Assembly: GCA_047974375.1 (NCBI GenBank)
Contig: JBKECF010000060.1
Coordinates: 1-20,021, forward strand
DNA length: 20,021 nt
From: JBKECF01 sp047974375
GTDB taxonomy: Bacteria; Bacillota; Clostridia; Lachnospirales; CAMZNU01
Direction: 5' to 3'
Shown: positions 1-7,249 of the stretch, one piece after another
Layout of the letters: the number at the start of each line of letters is the position of its first letter
How positions within the stretch are numbered: position 1 is the stretch's first letter
Position numbers and translations under genes: made by a program
Notes under the pieces: model-generated
Told to the model about the DNA's origin: nothing
The model's input: only the letters and a program-made list of their open reading frames with translations
The model's database searches: none

Positions 1-1
1 T

Positions 2-388
2 AAAGTGGATGGAACGGATTTTGATTTTAGAGAGAAAAAACTAGTGGGAGATATTAAAGAAAAAACACATCCGAATTTATTAACCCATAAGGGTTATGAC
101 AGTTGTTTTGTATTTGATAAAAATAAAGAAAATAAATTAATACTAGAGCATAATAAAAGTGGTAGAACTATGGAGATAGAAACTACTTATCCAGCAGTTG
201 TAATTTATTCATTTAATGGAGATTGGGACATTAAATTTGATGAGGGCAGAGGCGTCCAACATGGTGGATTTGCTATAGAGCCCCAATATGTTCCAAATGC
301 AATAAATAGAAAGGATTTTGATCAACCTATAACTGGTCCGAATAAAGATTATTTTGAAAAGATAATATATAGTTTTAATGTTATATAG
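2..388 (+). CDS. galM: Aldose 1-epimerase (galactose mutarotase), C-terminal part, 5' end outside window
   Basis: This is the last ~128 codons of a mutarotase-family protein. The enzyme interconverts alpha and beta anomers of galactose or glucose in the cytoplasm. Family proteins are about 340-350 aa, so roughly two thirds lies upstream of the window. The visible motifs follow the family order: GTDFDFR (family GTPFDFR), HKGYDSCFVF (family YDHNFVL, with the catalytic-pair Asp), SGRTMEIETTYPAVVIYS, and GFAIEPQYVPNAIN. The Glu in that last motif matches the catalytic base of the family's ETQHFPDSPN motif. A GTG at position 5 could be read as a start, but the frame is open to the window edge and homology continues upstream, so the gene is treated as truncated by the window. 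The DNA shows no sign of a broken gene. It is not obviously linked to the hydrogenase genes that follow after 140 bp. Confidence 0.88.
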   Translation, partial: KVDGTDFDFREKKLVGDIKEKTHPNLLTHKGYDSCFVFDKNKENKLILEHNKSGRTMEIETTYPAVVIYSFNGDWDIKFDEGRGVQHGGFAIEPQYVPNAINRKDFDQPITGPNKDYFEKIIYSFNVI

Positions 389-394
389 GTCATT

Positions 395-422
395 ATTTTG
401 TGATAAGAGTTAATCATAAAAT
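395..422 (+). terminator. Weak hairpin after galM
   Basis: Arms 395-404 and 413-422 can form a 10-bp stem (one G-U pair) with an 8-nt loop, just downstream of the galM stop. The stem is AT-rich and lacks a good T-run directly after it (a short GGTTTT follows), so termination efficiency is doubtful. Confidence 0.3.
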
Positions 423-528
423 CGTGAGGTTTTAAATTTCATTACCCTGACAAAAAAGAAGTCTAATTTGGAAGGGTAGATGATTTTTTGCACCCTTTTA
501 CAAAATATTAATAAGTGAGGAGAAAGAT

Positions 529-780
529 ATGAAAAAAATTGCAATGATTAGTATTGTGCTAGATGGACCAACTGAAACACAGGAAGAATTTAATAAAATA
601 GTTAGTCAATACAGAAATATAATTAAAGGCAGAATGGGAATTCCTTTTGAAGATGAAGGAATTGCAGTAATAGGGCTTACGGTATTGGGAACAGTAGATG
701 AAATAAATGCATTAACAGGAAAAATAGGAAAAATTGACCATGTAAATGTAAAAACGGCAATAACTAAAAAAGAACTATAA
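529..780 (+). CDS. TM1266-type small protein of the [FeFe]-hydrogenase maturation operon
   Basis: This 83-aa protein has the size and pattern of the TM1266 family, annotated as a putative regulator of iron-only hydrogenase systems and predicted to adopt an ACT/NikR-C-like ferredoxin fold. It starts with a beta strand (KKIAMISIVLDG), followed by a helix with QEEFNKIVSQYRNIIKGRMG, then a glycine-containing strand (GIAVIGLTVLG), a second helix (VDEINALTGKIGKI) and a final strand (VNVKTAI). There is no DNA-binding helix, so a direct repressor role is not evident. The start follows a good AGGAG site with about 7-nt spacing. The hydG start lies 22 bp downstream, and this small gene is commonly found beside hydE/F/G. 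The ligand and exact function are not established, so a maturation or regulatory accessory role is an inference from context. Confidence 0.85.
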   Translation: MKKIAMISIVLDGPTETQEEFNKIVSQYRNIIKGRMGIPFEDEGIAVIGLTVLGTVDEINALTGKIGKIDHVNVKTAITKKEL

Positions 781-801
781 TATTAATTAAAGGGGTGTAA
801 A

Positions 802-2181
802 ATGAATTATTCAACAGATTTTATAAAGGAAGACTATATTAATGAGTTATTAAACGCAGATGTTTCGGAAGTGAATTTTAATGAAATATTAGAAAAGGCA
901 AATGATTTTAAGGGCTTAAATCATAAAGAGGTGGCTGCTCTTTTAAATTGTGAAGATGAAAGTGTAATTGAAGAGATTTTTAAAATTGCTAAAAAAACCA
1001 AAAAGGATATTTATGGTGATAGGATTGTTATGTTTGCACCTATTTATATAAGTGACTATTGTGTTAATACCTGCGATTACTGTGGATTTAAAAGTTGTAA
1101 TGAAACTAAACGTAGAAAATTAACTGCAGAAGAACTAAAAGATGAAGTTAAAGTTTTAGTAGAAAATGGTCATAAAAGATTAGCTTTGGAAGCTGGTGAA
1201 GATCCGGAAAATTGTCCTATAGAGTATGTAATTGAATCTATAAAAACAATTTATTCGATGAAATTTAAAAATGGTAATATTCGTAGATTAAATGTAAATA
1301 TTGCAGCAACTTCTGTTGAAGAATTTAAAATGCTAAAAGATGCAGAAATAGGTACATATATATTATTTCAAGAAACATACCATAGAGAAAGCTACGATAA
1401 ATTTCACATAGCAGGACCGAAAAAAAATTATGACTACCATACTACGGCTTTTCATAGAGCTATGGAGGCGGGTATTGATGATGTAGGCGGAGGTGTTCTT
1501 TTTGGACTATATGAACCGAATTTCGAGGTTTTAGCTTTAATGCTACATAATGAGGAGTTGGAAAATAAATTTGGAGTTGGTTTTCATACTGTATCAATGC
1601 CTAGAATACGCAAGGCGAAGGGTATGGTGGAAAGTAAATACAAATACAGTGTTGAAGATAAGCTGTTTTTAAAATTGGCAGCTATTATACGTGTAGCAAT
1701 TCCTTATACGGGGATTATTATTTCTACTCGTGAATCTGAAGAAATGCGATTAAAGCTTTTTGAATTGGGAATAACTCAAGTAAGTGGTGGGTCAAAAGTA
1801 GGCGTGGGAGCTTATAAAAAAAGTGAAGAAAAAAATAAGCAATTTGAAGTAGCAGATGAAAGAACTCAACTAGAGGTGGCTTATTGGTTGATGGAACAGG
1901 GTCTGCTCCCAAGCTTTTGTACAGCTTGCTATAGAAGTGGTAGAACAGGCGATAGATTTATGTCTTTGGCGAAAAGCGGAAATATAAAAAATGTCTGTCT
2001 ACCTAATGGGATATTAACTTTAATGGAATATACCTTAGATTATGGCGATGAAAAATTTGCTGACCTAGCATATAAATTAATTGATAAAAATATAGAGAAC
2101 ATAGGTAATAACAAAGTTAAAAAGCTGGTTTTAAGTTATATAGAGGAAATGAAGGCTGGTAAAAGAGATTTGTTTGTATAA
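802..2181 (+). CDS. hydG: [FeFe]-hydrogenase H-cluster radical SAM maturase HydG (tyrosine lyase)
   Basis: HydG cleaves tyrosine by radical SAM chemistry to give p-cresol and dehydroglycine, which supplies the CO and CN- ligands of the H-cluster as an Fe(CO)2CN-cysteine synthon. The protein is 459 aa, close to the family's usual length. The radical SAM CX3CX2C motif is at C87, C91 and C94 (YCVNTCDYCGFK). The HydG-specific C-terminal CX2CX22C motif, which binds the auxiliary cluster carrying the dangler iron, is intact at C373, C376 and C399. This C-terminal motif separates it from ThiH. It is preceded by a GGGGTG-type ribosome binding site and followed after 9 bp by hydF. All catalytic ligands that can be checked by eye are present, so the enzyme should be functional. 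Confidence 0.97.
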   Translation: MNYSTDFIKEDYINELLNADVSEVNFNEILEKANDFKGLNHKEVAALLNCEDESVIEEIFKIAKKTKKDIYGDRIVMFAPIYISDYCVNTCDYCGFKSCNETKRRKLTAEELKDEVKVLVENGHKRLALEAGEDPENCPIEYVIESIKTIYSMKFKNGNIRRLNVNIAATSVEEFKMLKDAEIGTYILFQETYHRESYDKFHIAGPKKNYDYHTTAFHRAMEAGIDDVGGGVLFGLYEPNFEVLALMLHNEELENKFGVGFHTVSMPRIRKAKGMVESKYKYSVEDKLFLKLAAIIRVAIPYTGIIISTRESEEMRLKLFELGITQVSGGSKVGVGAYKKSEEKNKQFEVADERTQLEVAYWLMEQGLLPSFCTACYRSGRTGDRFMSLAKSGNIKNVCLPNGILTLMEYTLDYGDEKFADLAYKLIDKNIENIGNNKVKKLVLSYIEEMKAGKRDLFV

Positions 2182-2190
2182 GGGGATTTT

Positions 2191-3381
2191 ATGGAGAAAA
2201 CGCCACAAAGTTTGCGAAAACATGTATGTATTTACGGTGAAACTAATGCAGGTAAATCAACTTTATTTAATAAAATTCTTGGAACAGACACATCAATTGT
2301 TTCAGAGGTGAAGGGTACAACTACAGACGTTCATAGTAAATCGATGGAATTAATTCCCTATGGACCAATTGTACTAATGGACACTGCTGGCTTAAATGAT
2401 GGTAGTGTCTTAGGCGAAAAAAGAATGGAAAGAACTATGGCGGCAATAAGTAGAACGGATATTGCTATTTATTGCATTGATTTTAAGAAATATTCTCATA
2501 AAGAATATGAGAATATTACAAAAATTTTTAAAGAGCGAAATATTCCTTGTATTACGGTTATAACTAAAGTGGATTTACTAAATGATGATGAAATTCTTAA
2601 GGCTAAAAAAATAAAAGCAATTTTAATAAATGGGGATAGTAATTTACTTCAATTAAAAAATGCCATAGGAAAAGAAATGGATAGAGAAGAAAGTGATAAT
2701 TTTTTACTAAAGGATATAGTTGAGCCTAGGGAAAGTATTATATTAGTAATACCAATAGATAGCGAGTCACCAAAAGGAAGGCTTATAGCTCCTCAAGTAA
2801 GGTTAATTAGGGAGTGTTTAGACCGTAATATTGTGTGCATAACTACTACGTTAGAAACTTTAGATAGTACGATAAATAATATAAAGGCTAAAATAATAGT
2901 TACAGATTCGCAGGTGTTTAATGAAGTAGATAAAATTGTAAATGGAAGAATGAAAATTACGTCTTTTTCCATATTACTAGCAAAGCAAAATGGTTTTTTA
3001 GAAGAAAGTGTACAAGGCACTTATGCCATTAATTTTTTAAAAGATGGAAGCAAAGTTTTAATTTTAGAAAGTTGTACTCATACGAAAAATCATGAAGATA
3101 TTGGAAGTGTTAAAATACCAAAATTGTTAAAAAAAATAACAGGTCAAGAAATTGAATTTAATTTTTTTAATGGAAGAGATTTCCCTAAAACAATGAATTA
3201 TGACTTAGTAATTCATTGTGGTGGTTGTATGATGACAACAAGGGAGGTAAAGTCTAGAATAGAAGTATGCAAAAAAAATAATATACCCATTATAAACTAC
3301 GGTGTATTTTTGGCTTTTGCAAATAATATGCTAGATAGAAGTATAGAAATGATTAGAGGTGAACATGAGTGTGGATTATAA
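2191..3381 (+). CDS. hydF: [FeFe]-hydrogenase maturation GTPase HydF (2Fe-subcluster scaffold)
   Basis: HydF is the scaffold on which the 2Fe subcluster is assembled before transfer to apo-hydrogenase. The N-terminal Era-like GTPase domain shows Walker A GETNAGKS (residues 16-23), a G2 region GTTTD (42-46), DTAG (64-67) and TKVD (125-128). A middle dimerisation region follows. The C-terminal cluster-binding domain carries C295-T-H297, then 44 residues, then H342-C-G-G-C346. This fits the family signature CxHX44-53HCxxC. The 396-aa length is normal. The start lies 9 bp after the hydG stop with an AAGGGG site. The 3' end overlaps the hydE start by 17 bp, so translation of the two is probably coupled. 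Confidence 0.97.
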   Translation: MEKTPQSLRKHVCIYGETNAGKSTLFNKILGTDTSIVSEVKGTTTDVHSKSMELIPYGPIVLMDTAGLNDGSVLGEKRMERTMAAISRTDIAIYCIDFKKYSHKEYENITKIFKERNIPCITVITKVDLLNDDEILKAKKIKAILINGDSNLLQLKNAIGKEMDREESDNFLLKDIVEPRESIILVIPIDSESPKGRLIAPQVRLIRECLDRNIVCITTTLETLDSTINNIKAKIIVTDSQVFNEVDKIVNGRMKITSFSILLAKQNGFLEESVQGTYAINFLKDGSKVLILESCTHTKNHEDIGSVKIPKLLKKITGQEIEFNFFNGRDFPKTMNYDLVIHCGGCMMTTREVKSRIEVCKKNNIPIINYGVFLAFANNMLDRSIEMIRGEHECGL

Positions 3382-4453
3382 AAACCTGAGTAAAGAGGAT
3401 ATGCTTTACCTAATGAAAATAGAAGATGATGCGGAGCTGTTTAAAGAAGCCTATAAAATAAAGCTTGAGCATGTTGGCCGAGAAGTATATTATAGAGGTC
3501 TTATAGAAATATCAAATATATGTGTAAAAGATTGTTTGTATTGTGGAATAAGAAAAAGTAGTAATATTTCACGATATAGTACAAACTTAGAGGAAATATT
3601 AGAACGTGCGCAATGGGCTTATAAAAATAATTATGGCTCAATAACATTACAAAGTGGTGAGCGTAGCGACGTTGAATTTGTTGAATTTATTGAAGATGTT
3701 TTAATGAAAATAAAGAAAATGAGTAATAATGAGCTAGGTATAACTCTATCATTAGGTGAGCAAACTAAGGAAACTTATAAAAAATGGTTCGATGCTGGGG
3801 CTCATAGATATTTATTAAGAATTGAAACTACTAATGAAGAGTTGTACAATAAAATTCATCCCAATGACTTAAATCATAATTTTAAAACTAGGCTAAATGC
3901 ATTAAAATCTTTAAAAGAAATTGGTTATCAAGTCGGCAGTGGCGTTATGATAGGAATTCCAGAACAAAAAGAAATGGATTTAGTAAATGATATTATTTTC
4001 TTTAAAGATATGGACCTAGATATGATAGGAATGGGACCCTATGTTGTAAGTGAAGCCACGCCATTAGGTAAAGAAGTAATAAGGTCTAGTAGAAATACAG
4101 CGAAAGATAAAAATAATAGATTAAATAAAAGTTTAAAAATGATAGCTTTAACAAGATTATACTTAAAAGATATTAATATTGCATCAACTACGGCATTGCA
4201 AACTTTAGACCCGAAAGGGCGTGAAAAGGGACTTTTGGCAGGTGCAAATATTCTCATGCCAATTATAACAGTAGATAAATTTAAAAAAAATTATCAGCTA
4301 TATGATGGAAAGCCATGTTTAGAAGACGCCTCTGATGATTGTAAGCAGTGTTTAGCTGGTAGAATAGATGGTATTGGCGAAGAAATTGGGTACAATAAAT
4401 GGGGAGATTCACCGCATTTTAAAAATAAGAAGAAAATGTTTGACAAACAGTAG
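3365..4453 (+). CDS. hydE: [FeFe]-hydrogenase H-cluster radical SAM maturase HydE
   Basis: HydE is a radical SAM enzyme that acts on the HydG-derived organometallic precursor during synthesis of the bridged 2Fe subcluster. Using the ATG at 3365 it is 362 aa. The CX3CX2C motif is at C53, C57 and C60 (NICVKDCLYCGIRK). The second, non-essential cluster site known from some HydE proteins is present as CX7CX2C at C318, C326 and C329. The region ETTNEELYNKIHP is also typical. An alternative GTG at 3359 would add two residues, but the ATG sits just after AGAGGTG and is preferred. The gene overlaps the end of hydF. Its last codons contain the -35 box of the next operon. Confidence 0.96.
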   Translation: MSVDYKNLSKEDMLYLMKIEDDAELFKEAYKIKLEHVGREVYYRGLIEISNICVKDCLYCGIRKSSNISRYSTNLEEILERAQWAYKNNYGSITLQSGERSDVEFVEFIEDVLMKIKKMSNNELGITLSLGEQTKETYKKWFDAGAHRYLLRIETTNEELYNKIHPNDLNHNFKTRLNALKSLKEIGYQVGSGVMIGIPEQKEMDLVNDIIFFKDMDLDMIGMGPYVVSEATPLGKEVIRSSRNTAKDKNNRLNKSLKMIALTRLYLKDINIASTTALQTLDPKGREKGLLAGANILMPIITVDKFKKNYQLYDGKPCLEDASDDCKQCLAGRIDGIGEEIGYNKWGDSPHFKNKKKMFDKQ

Positions 4454-4468
4454 GTAAATAGGTATAAT
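4440..4468 (+). promoter_or_regulatory. Consensus sigma-A promoter for the DUF177-rpmF operon
   Basis: A perfect -35 (TTGACA, 4440-4445) is separated by exactly 17 bp from a perfect -10 (TATAAT, 4463-4468). The -35 lies inside the last codons of hydE and the -10 is just after its stop. Transcription would begin near 4475, about 35 bp before the downstream ATG. Both hexamers match the vegetative consensus at every position, as expected for a heavily expressed ribosomal-protein gene. Confidence 0.85.
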
Positions 4469-4510
4469 TCATATTTGGACAAGGTAGTTTAAAGGAGATG
4501 CATTAATAAA

Positions 4511-5014
4511 ATGATAAAAATCAGTGTTGAAAATTTAAAAAATGTTAAAGATAAAAACATATCTTTTTCTGAAAAATTTGATTTACCTGATGGATATGGT
4601 TTTTTACAGGAAAGCACTATTGTTGATTTTACTGGAAAAATTGTTCAAAATGGTAAAAATTATAATTTAGTAGGTAATTTTACTTGTGAAGTTCAGTTTG
4701 AATGTAACAGTTGTTTGGAAAATGTAAGTTTAACCATAGGAGGTCCTGTCGAAGAATGTTTTTCTAATGATAACCTTGTAAATGATAGCCAATATATTGA
4801 TGACGCAGAAATAAATTATTTTTCAGGACATGAAATTGACATTTATTCTGTTATTCTTTCAAATATATTATTAAATATACCGCTAAAAGTAGTATGTAAA
4901 GATGATTGTAAAGGTCTTTGTGTACAGTGTGGAACAAATCTTAATCTATCGGATTGTGATTGTAAGGCGGATATTGACCCGCGACTAGCTGGGCTAAAAG
5001 ATCTTTTAAAATAA
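4511..5014 (+). CDS. DUF177 / YceD-family protein upstream of rpmF
   Basis: This 167-aa protein belongs to the DUF177 (YceD) family, which is very often encoded directly upstream of rpmF. Family members are linked to 23S rRNA accumulation or large-subunit biogenesis in plants and bacteria. The sequence has an N-terminal beta-rich part and then the paired cysteine region typical of the bacterial proteins: CEVQFECNSCLENV in the middle, and near the end a cysteine cluster CKDDCKGLCVQCG followed by a CDC element. The protein ends in the usual DPRLAGLKDLL motif. The GGAG site at 4494-4497 is 13 nt from the ATG, which is longer than optimal, but no better in-frame start is visible. The gene for L32 follows after 14 bp with a strong AGGAGGTG site. 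Confidence 0.9.
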   Translation: MIKISVENLKNVKDKNISFSEKFDLPDGYGFLQESTIVDFTGKIVQNGKNYNLVGNFTCEVQFECNSCLENVSLTIGGPVEECFSNDNLVNDSQYIDDAEINYFSGHEIDIYSVILSNILLNIPLKVVCKDDCKGLCVQCGTNLNLSDCDCKADIDPRLAGLKDLLK

Positions 5015-5028
5015 AGGAGGTGTAAGAC

Positions 5029-5211
5029 ATGTCAATTTGTCCAAAAGGTAAAATGTCTAAATCAAAGAGAAATAAAAGACGTGCACAAAGTTGGAAAATT
5101 AATATGCCTAACTTAACTAGTTGTCCTAAATGTGGTGAATTTATGCAACCTCATAGAGCTTGCAGATTTTGTGGTTCATACAACAAAAGGGAAGTAGTAA
5201 AGGTAGGATAG
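5029..5211 (+). CDS. rpmF: 50S ribosomal protein L32
   Basis: This is a 60-aa L32 protein of the zinc-ribbon type. The basic N-terminal segment (KMSKSKRNKRRAQSW) is followed by four zinc-ligand cysteines in a CX2C-X9-CX2C arrangement (C32, C35, C45, C48; CPKCGEFMQPHRACRFCG) and the usual GSYNKREVV ending. The extreme N-terminus reads MSICPKGKMSKSK, where L32 more usually begins with MAVPKxKxSK-type sequence, so there is an extra cysteine at position 4. A very strong AAAGGAGGTG ribosome binding site precedes it. It is co-transcribed with the DUF177 gene, and a strong hairpin follows 6 bp after its stop. Confidence 0.97.
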   Translation: MSICPKGKMSKSKRNKRRAQSWKINMPNLTSCPKCGEFMQPHRACRFCGSYNKREVVKVG

Positions 5212-5217
5212 TAAAAT

Positions 5218-5260
5218 AGGTGTACATTGTTTTTAATTAAATAATGTACACCTTATTTTT
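5218..5260 (+). terminator. Strong rho-independent terminator after rpmF
   Basis: Perfect 11-bp arms AGGTGTACATT (5218-5228) and AATGTACACCT (5243-5253) form a stem whose AT-rich loop can pair further. They are followed by TATTTTT. The position directly after rpmF separates the L32 operon from plsX. Confidence 0.85.
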
Positions 5261-5270
5261 ACCTATAAAA

Positions 5271-5323
5271 ACCGCGATGAACGGCGGGCAAAGGCGAAGC
5301 CATTGGTTTTGTTGAAAGCAAAA
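5271..5323. repeat. GC-rich block of three small hairpins upstream of plsX
   Basis: Positions 5271-5306 are about 64% G+C (23 of 36 bases) in an otherwise AT-rich region. Three short inverted repeats lie in a row: CCGC 5272-5275 with GCGG 5284-5287; GGC 5293-5295 with GCC 5299-5301 around GAA; and TTTTGT 5307-5312 with GCAAAA 5318-5323. The base composition and the tandem small hairpins recall the element at 16289-16486, but the primary sequence is not the same. It could be a remnant of an intergenic repeat or a structured plsX leader. Confidence 0.4.
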
Positions 5324-5362
5324 TTCAGAAAAATAGGTTTGAATGTTTGTGTCGAGGTGTAT

Positions 5363-6358
5363 ATGAAAATTATAAATATAGCAGTTGATTGTATGGGTGG
5401 AGATAATGCGCCTGTAGATATAGTAAAGGGTGCAATAGATTCTCTAGTTAATAAAGAAATAAAAGTAACATTATTAGGGGACGAAAAAAAAATAACTAGT
5501 GAATTAAATAAATACGAATTTAACACGGAGCAAGTAGAAGTTGTGTACACAACAGAAACAATTGAGAATTGTGAATCTCCCACTGCTGCCATAAAGGGGA
5601 AGAAAGACTCCTCTATGGTAGTTGGTATGAATTTAGTAAAAGAGGGAAAAGCGGATGCTTTTATTTCAGCAGGTAGTACAGGGGCTTTGCTTGCTGGTGC
5701 AACTATGATTGTAGGTAGAATAAAGGGCGTAAAAAGACCAGTCCTTACAACTTTATTGCCGGCAGGAAATAAACATGTGTTATTGTTGGATGCTGGAGCA
5801 AATGTAGATTGTAAGGCTGAATATTTAAATCAATTTGGCATTATAGGTTCTTTATATATGGAAAAAGTAGTTGGAGTTAAAAATCCAACAGTTGGTCTTT
5901 TAAATGTAGGGACGGAAGAAGAAAAAGGAAATCAACTTACTAAAGAAACATTTCCGTTATTAAGTGGAAGTAATATAAACTTTGTTGGGAATGTTGAAGC
6001 TAGAGATTTGCCTTTGGGAGTAGCAGATGTAGTAGTATGCGATGGTTTTGTAGGGAATATTGCTCTAAAGTTATACGAGGGGACAGGAAAATTTATATCA
6101 GGGCAAATAAAAAGTGAAATTAGTTCTAGTTTAATTAGTAAAGTTGGGGGACTACTTTCTTTATCCGCATTTAAAAAATTAAAGAAAAAGACAGACTATA
6201 GAGAAGTGGGAGGGGCTCCTTTTTTAGGCTTGAATTCTTTAGTAGTTAAGGCTCATGGAAGTTCAGATGCCTTGGCAATAAAAAATGGGATTTTTCAATG
6301 TTACAATTTCGCGAAAAGTAATATAGTTGACGAAATTAAAAATAATATTAATGTGTAA
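5363..6358 (+). CDS. plsX: Phosphate acyltransferase PlsX
   Basis: PlsX converts acyl-ACP to acyl-phosphate, the donor for PlsY in membrane phospholipid synthesis, and acts as a soluble or peripheral membrane enzyme. The protein is 331 aa, the normal length. It opens with the family signature IAVDCMGGDNAP. Other typical segments are SAGSTGALLAGA, RPVLTTLLPA, LLDAGANVDC, PTVGLLNVGTEEEKGN, FVGNVEARDLP, VCDGFVGNIALK, and GGAPFLGLNSLVVKAHGSS. The frame is open upstream to 5303, but the ATG at 5363 follows GAGGTG and places the signature at the usual distance from the N-terminus, so it is chosen. A terminator lies upstream and I see no convincing promoter, so its transcription start is unknown. 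The usual fatty-acid synthesis genes do not follow it here. Confidence 0.96.
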   Translation: MKIINIAVDCMGGDNAPVDIVKGAIDSLVNKEIKVTLLGDEKKITSELNKYEFNTEQVEVVYTTETIENCESPTAAIKGKKDSSMVVGMNLVKEGKADAFISAGSTGALLAGATMIVGRIKGVKRPVLTTLLPAGNKHVLLLDAGANVDCKAEYLNQFGIIGSLYMEKVVGVKNPTVGLLNVGTEEEKGNQLTKETFPLLSGSNINFVGNVEARDLPLGVADVVVCDGFVGNIALKLYEGTGKFISGQIKSEISSSLISKVGGLLSLSAFKKLKKKTDYREVGGAPFLGLNSLVVKAHGSSDALAIKNGIFQCYNFAKSNIVDEIKNNINV

Positions 6359-6359
6359 T

Positions 6360-6746
6360 ATGTCTAGATACATAAGTAAAAATGATATAATACTTGCTGT
6401 GTTTTTTATTTTGAGCTCCTTTACATTACTAGGTGTGTTTGCTCTAACTTCTATAAAGGTTGAGGAAACAGTTGTAAATATATATTATGAGAATAATATT
6501 TTAAAAAGTTTTAATCTTAGCGACGATGTGGTTTATACTGTGAATGAAGATGGATATTATAATGAAATAAAAGTACTAGATGGAGTGGTAATGGTAGAAG
6601 ATGCCAATTGTAAAGATGGGCTTTGTGTTAGCCAAGGAAGTATAAGTAAAGTAAATGAAACTATTTTATGTTTGCCAAATAAAGTTTTAATTGAAATAGA
6701 AGGTAGTATTGAAAATGAAAGTGAATTAGATGGGGTGGTTAGTTAA
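6360..6746 (+). CDS. Membrane-anchored NusG domain II protein
   Basis: The protein resembles the NusG-II (DUF1312) family. It has one N-terminal transmembrane helix (about residues 9-29, IILAVFFILSSFTLLGVFAL) followed by an extracytoplasmic beta domain. That domain carries the diagnostic pair of cysteines and CLPN signature (NCKDGLCVSQGSI ... ILCLPNKVLIEI). The function is not established, but family members are frequently encoded beside Gx-transporter-like genes, FMN-binding proteins or ApbE, which suggests a link to membrane redox systems. The start is uncertain. The ATG at 6360 begins 1 bp after the plsX stop, an ATG at 6351 and a TTG at 6327 are in the same frame inside plsX, and none has a clear ribosome binding site. 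Translation probably depends on coupling to plsX. Confidence 0.8.
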   Translation: MSRYISKNDIILAVFFILSSFTLLGVFALTSIKVEETVVNIYYENNILKSFNLSDDVVYTVNEDGYYNEIKVLDGVVMVEDANCKDGLCVSQGSISKVNETILCLPNKVLIEIEGSIENESELDGVVS

Positions 6747-7249
6747 TGAAAATAAGAAGTTTGACGACAATTGCCATACTAGTATCTCTTTCCTTGTTAT
6801 TAAGTTATATAGAAAGATTGATACCTCCTATTATTCCATTACCAGGGATAAAAATTGGTCTATCTAACTTGGTTATTATTATTGTATTATATTTATTTAA
6901 TGTGAAATACTGCTTATATATTTCTTTGGCAAAAGTATTGCTAATTTCAATTTTATTCGGGAACTTTGTTTCTTTATCCCTTAGTTTGGGAGGAAGTATG
7001 TTAAGTTTGCTAGTAATGTATGGGTTAAAAAAAATAAATATTTTTACAGAAGTAGGAGTAAGTTGTGCTGGAGGTGTGTTTTTTAATATAGGGCAGATAG
7101 TTATAGCTATGATTATTTTTTCAAATATTAACCTTTATTATTATATACCTATACTTATATTATCTGGGACAATAAGTGGAATGGTAATTGGTATAGTGGG
7201 GAAAATGGTAGTAGAACGATTAGTTTATGTAAATAAGGTGGTACAATGA
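6746..7249 (+). CDS. Gx transporter family / heptaprenyl-diphosphate-synthase component I-like membrane protein
   Basis: This 167-aa hydrophobic protein has about five predicted membrane segments and matches the Hpre_diP_synt_I (Gx transporter) family. Characteristic early sequence is LSLLLSYIERLIPP followed by PLPGIKIGLSNLVIIIVLYLF. The name reflects similarity to a membrane protein once assigned as a component of heptaprenyl diphosphate synthase, but the fold looks like an ECF-S-type small-molecule transporter, so the biochemical role is open. Its ATG overlaps the stop of the NusG-II-type gene by one base and its stop overlaps the next ATG by four, so the three genes form one coupled unit. 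Pairing with a NusG-II protein is a recurring arrangement in Clostridia. Confidence 0.82.
   Translation: MKIRSLTTIAILVSLSLLLSYIERLIPPIIPLPGIKIGLSNLVIIIVLYLFNVKYCLYISLAKVLLISILFGNFVSLSLSLGGSMLSLLVMYGLKKINIFTEVGVSCAGGVFFNIGQIVIAMIIFSNINLYYYIPILILSGTISGMVIGIVGKMVVERLVYVNKVVQ

Noticed and set aside
5..388. A complete 127-aa gene starting with GTG at position 5
   Set aside because: The frame is open to the window edge and the protein matches only the C-terminal third of mutarotases, so the start lies upstream.
5303..5362. A longer plsX starting at 5303
   Set aside because: The extra 20 residues precede the conserved IAVDCMGGD N-terminus, cover the hairpin block and lack a ribosome binding site. 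The ATG at 5363 has GAGGTG at the right distance.
5230..5362. FapR operator in front of plsX
   Set aside because: No sequence resembling the TTAGTACCT-type palindrome is visible between the terminator and plsX.
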